A stretch of DNA of 64,000 nucleotides from Candidatus Viridilinea mediisalina (lineage in GTDB: Bacteria; Chloroflexota; Chloroflexia; Chloroflexales; Chloroflexaceae). A program made the translations under genes and the position numbers. Below the pieces are notes generated by a model. It was given only the letters and a program-made list of their open reading frames with translations, made no database searches and was not told the DNA's origin. The stretch spans positions 1-64,000 of the forward strand of contig NZ_NQWI01000004.1 in NCBI RefSeq assembly GCF_002532535.1, written 5' to 3'. Below, in pieces: positions 42,575 through 50,871 of this stretch (position 1 is its first letter; each line of letters opens with the position of its first letter).

Positions 42575-44557
42575 ATGCGTAACCATCCATCAGCACGTAA
42601 CATCAAACAACCCTTGCGCCTCCTGCTGCTGATCGGCGTCCTGCTCTTCACCCTGCTTACCCCCGTGCAGAGCCAAGAGCTAGAGCCGTCGCCGCAACCC
42701 ACAACACTAACTACGTCTCAGATGACGCCCTTTGGCATGAACACCTACTTCACCGGCCTTGAGCGCATGAGGAACGATGGAGACGAAGGAGTAGCCAGGC
42801 TCATCGCCCACGGACGTAACATCGGGGTGGAGTGGGCGCGGGAGGAGTTGAGTTGGGGCAATATTGAACGTAGCGGCAAAGGGCGTTGGGACTGGAATCC
42901 CTTCGATCGGCGGCTGCGCGAAGCCCACGAAGCTGGGTACCAGATTATTGGTATGCTGCTCACCACACCCGCGTGGGCCCGGGTCGAGGATTGTCCCGAA
43001 CGCATGGCCCGCTATGCCAGCGCCGGGGTGCATGTCCATGACTACTGGTGCCCACCTGCCGATCCGCAAGATTTTGCCGATTATGTCTATAAAGTCGTCA
43101 AGCGCTACAATGGCGACGGCGAAGATGATGCGCCTGGTTCGCCTCGGGTGGCAGCCTGGCAGATCGGCAATGAACCCAATGCCTGGGAGACATGGCCCGG
43201 CACACCGGCTGAGTATGCCGAGTTGCTTGAGGTGGGCTATGCGGCGATCAAACGTGCCGATCCGAGCGCCATTGTGGCGACGGGAGGGCTCTATGTCTTC
43301 GATGGCAGTTGGAACGATGGCATCGGGCACCGCGATGGCTTGAGCTTTCTGGCCGACGCCCTCAATGCGCGCCCAACGGCTTGGAATAGTTTCGATGTCT
43401 TGGCTATTCACCCCTATATGCCAACCGTCGCCCCTGATGCCCCCGGTATCTATGGTGCAATCAGCCTCTGGGGGCGCTTAAGCTTGGCGCGGGCGTGGCT
43501 CGATGCCCAGACTGCGATGCGCGGCGGTGCGCCGCGCCCCATCTGGATCAGTGAGGTCGGTTGGTCTACCTGTACCGCCGATCAGCCCGATTGCTATGTT
43601 GGGCCGGCACTGCTCAACCAGCGTGCCACCCGCCATGACTGGCGGCTGCACCTAGGGCCACATGCCGCACTGAACTACACGAGCCACCCGACCCTGGCGG
43701 CAGCCCGCCTCGCGGGCTTTATTGGCAAGACGGAAGATCAGCAGGCCAATTACCTTGTGCGTACCTATGCCCTTGCGTTAGCCTTTGGCATTGAGCATAT
43801 CAATTGGTTCCAGTTGGAAGACAAATTTGATGGTGCGGCCCAGAATTTCTGGGAAGAGGCCGCCATCTTCCACAACGCTGCTGAGGGGTACGCGCCGAAA
43901 CGGGCCGCGTTTGCCTACAAAACCTTGACCCGAGAGCTTGCCGGGGCACGCTTCTTGGGTTTTGGCGAACTGCACACCTTCCAACACCGTCCCGACGATC
44001 TCAATACTGCCGCCCGCTTTCATCTGCGCTTTCACACGAACGAAAACCGGATTATCGAACTCCTCTGGAACAATGTTGGCGAAGAGAGCGTGCGTTTGCC
44101 ATTGAAACCGAGCACAACACCCGATCTGGTCTTGCGCGACGGAGCGATTGTTGCTGTACCAGTTGAATCTGGATCGGTGCGCCTGACGGTCAGCGAAAGC
44201 CCGATCTACCTGCGCCAGAACCTCATCCCTGTGCTACAGGTCACCGCGCCGCCACTCGACTTCTTGGCTGATCCCAACGATGTGCCACGCCGTGCCAGGC
44301 TCGTCCTAGCCAATGAGGGTTCAGGCAACCTCGTATGGCAAGCCCAGAGCAGTGCCCCATGGCTGCATCCCATTCCTATCACTGGCCACGCCCACCAGAG
44401 CAACCTAACCGTTCTCGTTGACCCCCGGCGGCTGCCGGTGGGCGTATATAGCGCAACACTGCACATCAGCAGCAACGGCGGCAATTATGATCTTCAGGTT
44501 AACCTGCGGGTTATACCCAAGGTTAGTCGTATCTATTTACCGTTGGTGAGTCGTTAG
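42575..44557 (+). CDS. Secreted glycoside hydrolase-like (TIM-barrel) protein with YLPLV tail
   Basis: 660 residues. A signal peptide (about residues 1-34: KQPLRLLLLIGVLLFTLL…VQSQ) is followed by a clan-A glycosidase barrel similar to GH39/GH5. The acid/base is E200 in QIGNEPNAWE and the nucleophile E327 is in IWISEVGWST. The C-terminal roughly 110 residues look like a BACON-type beta-sandwich (VWQAQSSAPWLHPIP…YSATLHISSNGG). The protein ends in IYLPLVSR, a tail that I associate with secreted Chloroflexota proteins. The start at 42575 gives a clean signal peptide and sits six bases after TACGAT, possibly a leaderless transcript. The sugar substrate is unknown. Confidence 0.8.
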   Translation: MRNHPSARNIKQPLRLLLLIGVLLFTLLTPVQSQELEPSPQPTTLTTSQMTPFGMNTYFTGLERMRNDGDEGVARLIAHGRNIGVEWAREELSWGNIERSGKGRWDWNPFDRRLREAHEAGYQIIGMLLTTPAWARVEDCPERMARYASAGVHVHDYWCPPADPQDFADYVYKVVKRYNGDGEDDAPGSPRVAAWQIGNEPNAWETWPGTPAEYAELLEVGYAAIKRADPSAIVATGGLYVFDGSWNDGIGHRDGLSFLADALNARPTAWNSFDVLAIHPYMPTVAPDAPGIYGAISLWGRLSLARAWLDAQTAMRGGAPRPIWISEVGWSTCTADQPDCYVGPALLNQRATRHDWRLHLGPHAALNYTSHPTLAAARLAGFIGKTEDQQANYLVRTYALALAFGIEHINWFQLEDKFDGAAQNFWEEAAIFHNAAEGYAPKRAAFAYKTLTRELAGARFLGFGELHTFQHRPDDLNTAARFHLRFHTNENRIIELLWNNVGEESVRLPLKPSTTPDLVLRDGAIVAVPVESGSVRLTVSESPIYLRQNLIPVLQVTAPPLDFLADPNDVPRRARLVLANEGSGNLVWQAQSSAPWLHPIPITGHAHQSNLTVLVDPRRLPVGVYSATLHISSNGGNYDLQVNLRVIPKVSRIYLPLVSR

Positions 44558-44568
44558 AAGCTGCCTGA

Positions 44569-44655
44569 TTTTTGTTCGGGTTTGGCGGCGAAGCCGCCAA
44601 ACCCGAACAAAAAGAGTTTTTTTGAGGTAGGCTTCGCCGCCCCCAAACCCCCACC
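44569..44655. terminator. Hairpin with conserved GGCGGC/GCCGCC core, copy 6
   Basis: A perfect 21-bp stem (44569-44613) with loop GAA, arm TTTTTGTTCGGGTTT, T run before and A run after. It starts 12 bp after the glycosidase stop. The adjoining TAGGCTTCGCCGCCCCCAAA segment (to 44655) belongs to the G-rich palindrome family. Confidence 0.75.
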
Positions 44656-44675
44656 AAGGATTTCAATCATTCATC

Positions 44676-45452
44676 ATGCTTGTGTACGACATCTATGGCA
44701 ATGGCCCGCCGCTACTGCTGCTCCACGGCTTCACGGGGAGTGCCGAGGAATGGTTGCCCCTGCGGCCCTATTGGGCTGATGTACGCACGCTCATTGCGCC
44801 CGATCTGATCGGCCATGGCCGTTCGCCTGCCCCCACAGATGCAAGCTGCTACACGATGGAACGCTGTGTCAGTGATCTCTTGGCGCTACTCGATCACTTG
44901 GGTTTGGCCCAAGTGGATGTGTTGGGCTACTCGATGGGCGGGCGGGTGGCGCTCCAATTGGCTGCTGCCGCGCCCAAGCGGGTGCAGCGCATGATCCTCG
45001 AGAGCGCCTCGCCAGGTTTAGCGACAACGGAAGAGCGGGCAGCCCGTAGCGCCAGCGATCACGCCCTGGCTGAAGCGATTGAGCGCAACGGGTTGGCTTG
45101 GTTTGTAGACTACTGGGCGGCCCTGCCACTCTTTGCCAGCCAAGCCAGCCTGCCCACCACGCAGCGGGCCCAACTCAGCGCCCGACGGCTACGCGGCAGT
45201 CCCCACGGCTACGCCAATAGCCTCCGTGGCATGGGCACGGGGCAGCAGTCCAGCCTCTGGGAACAGTTATCCACCATGCTCCACCCCACCCTACTGATCA
45301 GCGGCGCCCTTGATCACAAATTTGTCGCCCTCAACCAAGCCATGGCCCGCCAATTACCCAACGCCAGCCATGGTATCATAGCCCACGCAGGCCATACGGT
45401 TCACCTAGAGCAACCGGAAGCTTTTGCACAAGCGGTGCGAAGGTTTTTGTGA
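44676..45452 (+). CDS. menH: MenH: SHCHC synthase, alpha/beta hydrolase
   Basis: Converts SEPHCHC to SHCHC by pyruvate elimination in menaquinone synthesis. The 258 residues have the alpha/beta hydrolase core with LLLLHGFTGSAEEW, nucleophile S86 in GYSMGGRVAL, the acid in ISGALDHKF and the His in HAGHTVHLEQPEAF. GYSMGGR, ESASPGL and GALDxKF together are more typical of MenH than of generic hydrolases. The menB gene follows on the same strand, which supports the assignment. A GGCGGC-core hairpin separates the two genes. Confidence 0.85.
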   Translation: MLVYDIYGNGPPLLLLHGFTGSAEEWLPLRPYWADVRTLIAPDLIGHGRSPAPTDASCYTMERCVSDLLALLDHLGLAQVDVLGYSMGGRVALQLAAAAPKRVQRMILESASPGLATTEERAARSASDHALAEAIERNGLAWFVDYWAALPLFASQASLPTTQRAQLSARRLRGSPHGYANSLRGMGTGQQSSLWEQLSTMLHPTLLISGALDHKFVALNQAMARQLPNASHGIIAHAGHTVHLEQPEAFAQAVRRFL

Positions 45453-45523
45453 GGATAGAGAAGCGAGAAAATAGGAAGTTAGGAAGTAGGAAATAGGGGT
45501 GAGGGCCATGTGTGCTACTGCTT

Positions 45524-45570
45524 TTTTTTCGTTCGTGGTGGCGGCTTCGCCGCCACCACGAACGAAAAAA
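45524..45570. terminator. Hairpin with conserved GGCGGC/GCCGCC core, copy 7
   Basis: A perfect 22-bp stem with loop TTC; arm TTTTTTCGTTCGTGGT, T8 before and A6 after. It lies between menH and menB and would uncouple their transcription. A GGAAGTAGGAAATAG array precedes it (45455-45497). Confidence 0.75.
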
Positions 45571-45621
45571 GGTTCTTCGGGGGAGGCGAAGCCGCCACCA
45601 CACACTCAAGGAGACAAAAAG

Positions 45622-46449
45622 ATGCCAATTGAATGGACACAGGCCGGTGAGTATAGCGACATTCTCTATGAACATGACGCAGCGGGCGAGGGGATGGCCA
45701 AGATTACGATCAATCGCCCGGAGCGGCGCAATGCCTTTCGCCCCGAAACGGTGCATGAGTTGCTCGATGCCTTTGAGCGTGCCCGCGATGATGAGCGGGT
45801 TGGTGTGATTCTCTTTACCGGCGCGGGCGAGTTGGCCTTCTGCTCTGGGGGCGACCAGACGGTGCGGGGCGATGGGGGCTATGTGGGCAAGGATACCGTA
45901 CCGCGCCTCAATGTCCTCGATCTGCAACGCCTGATTCGCATCATTCCCAAGCCGGTCATTGCGCTCGTGGCTGGCTATGCGATTGGCGGCGGCCACGTCC
46001 TGCATATTGTGTGCGATTTGACCATTGCTGCCGAGAATGCGCGCTTTGGCCAGACGGGGCCACGGGTCGGCAGTTTTGATGGTGGCTATGGTTCAAATCT
46101 GTTGGCGCGCATGGTTGGCGACAAGAAGGCACGCGAAATCTGGTACCTCTGCCGCCAGTATGATGCCCAGCAGGCCCTGGCAATGGGCCTGGTCAATACG
46201 GTGGTACCGCTTGAACGCCTTGAGGATGAAGGAGTCCAGTGGGCACGCGAGATTCTGACCCATAGCCCTATGGCCATTCGCTTCCTCAAAGCAGCGATCA
46301 ACGCTGCCGCCGATGGCCACGCTGGGCTCCAGCAACTGGCCGGCGATGCCACCCTGCTCTACTACCTGAGCGAAGAGGCGAAAGAGGGCAAACAAGCCTA
46401 CTTGGAGAAGCGCAAACCCAATTTTCGCCGTTTCCGGCGTTTTCCGTAG
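45622..46449 (+). CDS. menB: 1,4-dihydroxy-2-naphthoyl-CoA synthase
   Basis: Ring-closing Dieckmann condensation of o-succinylbenzoyl-CoA in menaquinone synthesis, with a crotonase fold. The 275 residues show [15 protein letters not shown] for the oxyanion hole, [12 protein letters not shown], the MenB-specific [15 protein letters not shown], and the family C-terminus [21 protein letters not shown] seven bases before the ATG at 45622 fixes the start; the open frame upstream to 45499 runs through a hairpin repeat. With menH it shows the classical menaquinone pathway. Confidence 0.96.
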   Translation: MPIEWTQAGEYSDILYEHDAAGEGMAKITINRPERRNAFRPETVHELLDAFERARDDERVGVILFTGAGELAFCSGGDQTVRGDGGYVGKDTVPRLNVLDLQRLIRIIPKPVIALVAGYAIGGGHVLHIVCDLTIAAENARFGQTGPRVGSFDGGYGSNLLARMVGDKKAREIWYLCRQYDAQQALAMGLVNTVVPLERLEDEGVQWAREILTHSPMAIRFLKAAINAAADGHAGLQQLAGDATLLYYLSEEAKEGKQAYLEKRKPNFRRFRRFP

Positions 46450-46462
46450 GTACCAAAAAACA

Positions 46463-47212
46463 TCACCACAGCAGCGCGGCTGCAATCCAGGCTGCTATGG
46501 CCCCCCCAAGGGCCAGCAGCGCTCCGCCATAGAGCATGTAGGCTTGGGTTCGCACCTTGCTGCTCAAGCTATCTTCGTCGCGGTGGCTGATCAAAAAGTG
46601 GCGATCCTTTTCGAGAGGATGCCGCCCAATGATCGCCTCATCTTGGTCGCTGAGGAGGTAACCTAAAACATAAACCCGGTTGCCAAGGGGCAACACATAC
46701 TCTTCGCGCCAGATTTGCCGTTCACTCCCAGCCAAACCAGTGTAGGCTTCGTAGCGAGCAACCTTCTCGATCAGGTCAAACGTGGCACCCTTGGGATCAA
46801 TCGCAATCCGCCCACTGGCATCACGCACATAGAAGCGCGGCACATGGCGCTCATAATCGTCGAGGCCACTAAAGGCGAAATCACGCTGAGAGCCACCATC
46901 CGGTGTCGGGAGCCGCTGATCGGTTGACTCGTTGACCCGGTAACGATAAGCAACACAGATGGTTTCGCTGAAGGGCGCGGCAAGCGGATGCTCACACTCG
47001 ATCGTGCCCACCACCTCAACCGCTTCGCCCAACTGGCTAAAACCAGTCATCCCTGTCCGGTGGCGATCCAGCAACTCAGCGGTACTCAGGGTAGGCGCAT
47101 CGCGCATCGCCAGCACCTTGCCCTCACGCCGCCAAGCGACCGCCACCGCAACGCCAGCTATCACGAACAATACTAGCCCGAAGATAATCAGCCCAATGGT
47201 TAGAGGATTCAT
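46463..47212 (-). CDS. GIDE-domain membrane protein
   Basis: 249 residues with an N-terminal transmembrane helix (TIGLIIFGLVLFVIAGVAVAVA), a soluble middle domain and a C-terminal hairpin of helices (LYGGALLALGGAIAAWIAAALLW). The middle matches the GIDE fold found in the mitochondrial E3 ligase MUL1 and in many bacteria: AVEVVGTIECEHPLAAPFSE, CVAYRYRVN, REEYVLPLGNRVYVLGYL. No RING finger is present. The bacterial function is unknown. It is convergent with menB, with only 13 bp between the stops. Confidence 0.78.
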   Translation of the reverse strand: MNPLTIGLIIFGLVLFVIAGVAVAVAWRREGKVLAMRDAPTLSTAELLDRHRTGMTGFSQLGEAVEVVGTIECEHPLAAPFSETICVAYRYRVNESTDQRLPTPDGGSQRDFAFSGLDDYERHVPRFYVRDASGRIAIDPKGATFDLIEKVARYEAYTGLAGSERQIWREEYVLPLGNRVYVLGYLLSDQDEAIIGRHPLEKDRHFLISHRDEDSLSSKVRTQAYMLYGGALLALGGAIAAWIAAALLW

Positions 47213-47550
47213 AGGCGGTTATTAGACCTTAATGTAGTTTGGGTAGGTCTTTACCGGATACACGCGCCCCAGCGCGTATAGTCTCCTCATAGTGTAACGC
47301 GGTACTGTAACCAGACCGCAACAACACTAGTTCGCCCGCCGTCTCATGTCAATGAGTGTTGATGGGTGCTGTAATACCAGTTACGAGTGATGAGTGGCGA
47401 GTGACAAGCAGAGTATACCTCATTGCAATGCGGTCTGACGTAATCTGCTATGCGGTATATTCAACGGTAATTGGTATAACCTGCTTATCACTTATCACTC
47501 ATCACTCATCACTCATATGACACGGCATAGTTACTTTAGGAGTCCCAAGG
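47213..47550. other. Intergenic region with hairpin, MITE copy and short-unit array
   Basis: No gene seen. It contains an inverted repeat at about 47259-47281 (ATACACGCG/CGCGTAT around CCCCAG), the MITE-like element at 47372-47478 and a TTATCACTCATCACTC array at about 47485-47515. AGGAG lies ahead of the next gene. Confidence 0.6.
47372..47478. mobile_element. MITE-like element with ATACCA/TGGTAT ends, copy 2
   Basis: Ends TAATACCAGTTAC and GTAATTGGTATAA match as inverted repeats at 11 of 13 positions. The right half carries TATGCGGTATATTCAACGG, related to the CATGCCGCAT…TTGAACATG block of the other copies. The left half carries a GAGTGATGAGTGGCGAGTG array. Confidence 0.65.
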
Positions 47551-47982
47551 ATGCGTAAGCTTCTCGGCAAGGTTGGCTACGTGCTGACCAACGTGGTGGT
47601 CATGGTGATTCTCCATGGCAACAGCAAACAGTTCTGGCCCAAGATTCCCGTGTTGAGCCTCCGTGATGAGAGTACGGGCGAGCATGTGCGCTTGCTCTTT
47701 AATACGATTGGGGTAACCACCGTTGCCCAGGCTGCCATTGGCAAGTTGCCGCGCGAACGCTGGCTACCCCGCGCCCTCACGATGGGGGTTGTGCCTTCAC
47801 TGCTGCCCCTGATCATCTTCTTCGGGCAGAAGGTGCTGCGGCTCGAAGGCCAGCGCGCCGAAATCTACAACCTCACCATGGTGCCACTCCTCCCCATCGC
47901 CGCCGTCGTCGTCGAGGACGCCCTCACCAGCCAAATGGGCCCTGAGCCCGCCGATCACGCCGATTATAGCCATCTGGTGTAA
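47551..47982 (+). CDS. Hydrophobic protein of unknown function
   Basis: 143 residues with an N-terminal hydrophobic stretch (YVLTNVVVMVILHG) and a second hydrophobic region (LTMGVVPSLLPLIIFFGQ and LTMVPLLPIAAVVVEDAL), ending with acidic residues. The middle (KIPVLSLRDESTGEHVRLLF) looks like a short soluble turn region. I do not recognise the family; two or three transmembrane helices are likely. AGGAG precedes the ATG. A palindromic repeat of the GCTGTCTGAAAAG family starts at the stop codon. Confidence 0.6.
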   Translation: MRKLLGKVGYVLTNVVVMVILHGNSKQFWPKIPVLSLRDESTGEHVRLLFNTIGVTTVAQAAIGKLPRERWLPRALTMGVVPSLLPLIIFFGQKVLRLEGQRAEIYNLTMVPLLPIAAVVVEDALTSQMGPEPADHADYSHLV

Positions 47983-48083
47983 GAAGCTATCTGAAAAGCT
48001 AGTGGGTACGTGTTGGAGTGCTGGCGTTAGCCGGCTAAAGCCGGCACTCCAACGCCAGCCCATGGACTTTTCAGACAGCTTCT
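47982..48083. repeat. GCTGTCTGAAAAG-family palindromic element, copy 5
   Basis: Arms AGAAGCTATCTGAAAAG and CTTTTCAGACAGCTTCT with the inner GGAGTGCTGGCGTTAG/CTAAAGCCGGCACTCC palindrome. It begins at the last base of the preceding stop codon. Confidence 0.8.
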
Positions 48084-48133
48084 AAGGAAGCTCCTGCTTG
48101 TCACTCGTCACTCACAACTGGTTATGATGCCCT

Positions 48134-48754
48134 ATGGCACTCCAACTGCACGTTGAAGCGGTCGCCGCCTCCTATGGAGCGCGGGTGGTCTTTACTGATG
48201 TTTCCGTCGAACTGAAGCACGGCGAAACTTTGGTTGTCAGTGGAGCCAATGGCAGCGGCAAGAGTACCTTCCTGCGCCTCTTGGCTGGCTTGCAGCGCCC
48301 CGAACGGGGCGGCATCGCCTATGGCTATGGGGGACAGACCTACGGCCCCCGTGAGGCGCTCAGCCTCATTGGCTGGGTCGCACCCGACCTGATGCTCTAC
48401 CGCGAGTTGAGTGCCCTAGAGAATCTGCGCTTCTTTGCCGCCGTACGGGGCATCACGCGCAGTGATGCGGAGTTGTTGGCACTACTGGAACGGGTCGGAC
48501 TACCAGGCCGCGGCCATGATCGGCTCGCGGCCTACTCCTCCGGCATGACCCAACGGCTACGCTACGCCTACGCACTGCTCCACCAGCCCCCCGTGCTGCT
48601 CCTCGACGAACCCACCGTCACCCTTGACGAACGTGGCAGTGCCGTTGTCGCCAGCATCATCGCAGCCCAACGCGAACACGGCATCAGCGTCATTGCCACC
48701 AACGATCCGCGTGAACTGCGCTATGCTGATTTGCTTTTACAATTAGGTGGGTAA
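48134..48754 (+). CDS. ABC transporter ATP-binding protein, CcmA-like
   Basis: 206 residues, one ABC domain: Walker A GANGSGKSTFLRLLAG, signature YSSGMTQRLRYAYALL, Walker B VLLLDEPTVTLDE. The short length and sequence resemble CcmA, the heme exporter ATPase of cytochrome c maturation. The CcmB permease expected beside it is not present, so the assignment to heme export is tentative. TATGAT ends six bases before the ATG, compatible with a leaderless transcript. Confidence 0.7.
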   Translation: MALQLHVEAVAASYGARVVFTDVSVELKHGETLVVSGANGSGKSTFLRLLAGLQRPERGGIAYGYGGQTYGPREALSLIGWVAPDLMLYRELSALENLRFFAAVRGITRSDAELLALLERVGLPGRGHDRLAAYSSGMTQRLRYAYALLHQPPVLLLDEPTVTLDERGSAVVASIIAAQREHGISVIATNDPRELRYADLLLQLGG

Positions 48755-48776
48755 TACTACCATCCCTAAACATACC

Positions 48777-49760
48777 ATGACCATACTCGTTGAAACCAAA
48801 GGTCTGACCCACAGCTATGGCGGCATGGTCGCCTTGAACCAACTCGATCTCACCATTCCACAAGGCGCGGTCTACGGCTTCATTGGGCCGAATGGGGCGG
48901 GCAAGACCACCACAATGCGGATTCTGACCACGCTGCTCAAGCCGATTGCGGGCGAGGCGTTTGTGGCGGGCTATTCGGTACTAAAAGAGCGCAAAGCGGT
49001 GCGGCGTGCAGTCGGTTTTATGCCCGATTTTTTTGGTGTGTACGACAACATGACCGCACTCGAATACCTTGAGTTCTTTGCCGCCGCCTACGAGGTGCCG
49101 GTCGAGCGCCGGGAGCGCTTAATTGACGACCTCTTGGCACTCGTTGATCTCAGCCACAAAAAACAGGCCGACGTAATGGGCCTTTCACGCGGTATGAAGC
49201 AGCGCCTGAGCCTAGCGCGTACCATGCTACATGATCCAGCCCTCTTAATCCTTGACGAACCAGCAAGCGGCCTCGATCCACGCGCCCGCGTCGAGCTCCG
49301 CGAACTACTCAAAGAGCTACGCAGCATGGGCAAAACAATCATGATCAGCTCCCACATCTTGACCGAACTAGCCGAGATGTCCACCCACATCGGTATCATC
49401 GAACGGGGCAACCTGATCGCCTCAAACGATGTCGCGACGATTCTGCGCTCGCTGCAACCGCATCGCTGCTACGAGTTGCAGCTCATTCCCACCGCAGACC
49501 AAAGCTACGACGATGCCTTGAGTGCGGCAACCGCCTTAGTCAGCGACCAACCCCATGTCTTAGGGGTACGCTCACTACCCGAGGCCCAGCCCCCACACCT
49601 ACAGATTGACTTCGACGGCGACGATCACGCCATCAGCGCCCTTTTAGCGCGGCTGATCAGCAACGGCATCGCCGTCACCCACTTTGCCGGCCAGGTCAAC
49701 GATCTCGAAGATGTCTTCTTGCGCGTCACCGAAAACCTGGACTACGGCGGCACCGCGTAG
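48777..49760 (+). CDS. ABC-2 type transporter ATP-binding protein
   Basis: 327 residues with Walker A GPNGAGKTTTMRIL, Q-loop region VGFMPDFFGVYDNMTALEYL (Asp in place of the usual Gln), signature LSRGMKQRLSLARTM, Walker B LLILDEPASGLDP and switch HILTELAE. The C-terminal roughly 110 residues are the extension found on multidrug/polysaccharide ABC-2 ATPases. Such genes are almost always followed by an ABC-2 permease; here an AT-rich restriction-modification island follows instead. The start is the ATG at 48777. Confidence 0.88.
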   Translation: MTILVETKGLTHSYGGMVALNQLDLTIPQGAVYGFIGPNGAGKTTTMRILTTLLKPIAGEAFVAGYSVLKERKAVRRAVGFMPDFFGVYDNMTALEYLEFFAAAYEVPVERRERLIDDLLALVDLSHKKQADVMGLSRGMKQRLSLARTMLHDPALLILDEPASGLDPRARVELRELLKELRSMGKTIMISSHILTELAEMSTHIGIIERGNLIASNDVATILRSLQPHRCYELQLIPTADQSYDDALSAATALVSDQPHVLGVRSLPEAQPPHLQIDFDGDDHAISALLARLISNGIAVTHFAGQVNDLEDVFLRVTENLDYGGTA

Positions 49761-49812
49761 GCTGGAGTGGGATGGAGTGGTTGGTACAATCATAAAGGAA
49801 AGCATTTGAATA

Positions 49813-50871
49813 ATGGAAACACAAGTATTGAAACAAACGATACGTCAATATATAACAAGCAATGAACTATCTCCTTTATTTATATTGGGAGATACACTTC
49901 ATGCTTTACGAGAAATCCCAAGCGAAACAATAGACTGTTGTATGACTAGCCCACCCTATTGGGGACAACGTCAATATGATCAAGCAGGAATAGGATTAGA
50001 AGCAAGCTATTCAGAATATATTGACAAACTTATCGCGGTAACAGATCAAATTCAGCGTGTTCTAAAACCTTCAGGATCATTTTGGTTGAATATCGGTGAC
50101 ACATATTACAACAAAGTGTTGTTAGGCATACCATGGAGGATAGCTCTCATATTAATCGATCAAAAAAGATGGGTGTTACGAAATAATGTAATATGGAATA
50201 AAATCAAAGGCGGGCCAGATAACACTAAGGATCGACTTAGAAATGTTCATGAGCATCTATTTCATTTTGTAAAGCAATCACATGGCTACTACTATGATGC
50301 AGACGCGATTCGTTCTAAGCCTCGTCAAGCAAAAGTAGTGAATGGTACTATAGTTTCGGCTACTGGAGTAAAAGGGGTACGCTATAAACGACAAATTGAA
50401 CTCTCAACAAGCCTTACTGAACAAGAGAAGGTTGCAGCATTTCACGCACTTGATCTGATGCTTGGACGTGTAGCTGAAGGAAAAATCGCAGACTTTCGTA
50501 TGATTATTCGTGGTCAGCAACGCACAACGCACTCCAACTCCGAAAAAGTTTCGGGAAGAGCAAAGGAATTACTTGACAAAGGATTCTACTTCTTAACTTA
50601 CCATCCGCATGGTAGTAAACCAAGCGATGTGTGGGATATATTACCTGAAGACACACAAAAAAGACAAGAGCATTTTGCTGCATATCCTGAAGATTTGTGT
50701 AAAATCCCTATTCTTGCCACTTGTCCTCCTGAAGGAATCGTATTGGATCCATTCTGCGGCACAGGTACAACGATGCTTGTTGCGCGTAATTTTGATCGTA
50801 AATCGATAGGGATAGATATTTGTTCTCGTTATATTGCTTACGCTGAACAACGTTGCAGGAGATTATTATGA
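49813..50871 (+). CDS. DNA methyltransferase (beta-class order, N4-cytosine/N6-adenine)
   Basis: Modifies DNA with S-adenosylmethionine to protect sites from the adjacent nuclease. The 352 residues carry the catalytic motif IV TSPPYWG (45-51) near the N-terminus and the cofactor motif I DPFCGTGTT (312-320) near the C-terminus, the beta-class order. SPPY is most common in N4-cytosine enzymes. The middle part (about 130-260) would be the target recognition region. Base composition is about 35-40% GC by eye, against about 60% around it, a clear sign of transfer. It overlaps the nuclease gene by four bases. Confidence 0.92.
   Translation: METQVLKQTIRQYITSNELSPLFILGDTLHALREIPSETIDCCMTSPPYWGQRQYDQAGIGLEASYSEYIDKLIAVTDQIQRVLKPSGSFWLNIGDTYYNKVLLGIPWRIALILIDQKRWVLRNNVIWNKIKGGPDNTKDRLRNVHEHLFHFVKQSHGYYYDADAIRSKPRQAKVVNGTIVSATGVKGVRYKRQIELSTSLTEQEKVAAFHALDLMLGRVAEGKIADFRMIIRGQQRTTHSNSEKVSGRAKELLDKGFYFLTYHPHGSKPSDVWDILPEDTQKRQEHFAAYPEDLCKIPILATCPPEGIVLDPFCGTGTTMLVARNFDRKSIGIDICSRYIAYAEQRCRRLL

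Noticed and set aside
45455-45621. N-terminal extension of MenB through the upstream open frame
   Set aside because: The upstream part translates a hairpin repeat; the start at 45622 has a strong ribosome-binding site and matches the family N-terminus.
47213-47550. Possible tRNA or structured RNA in the gap
   Set aside because: The one clear hairpin (ATACACGCG/CGCGTAT) does not extend to a cloverleaf, and the rest is explained by repeats.
48134-49760. Complete cytochrome c maturation (ccm) operon
   Set aside because: Only a CcmA-like ATPase is present; CcmB, CcmC and the rest are absent and the next gene is an ABC-2 ATPase.
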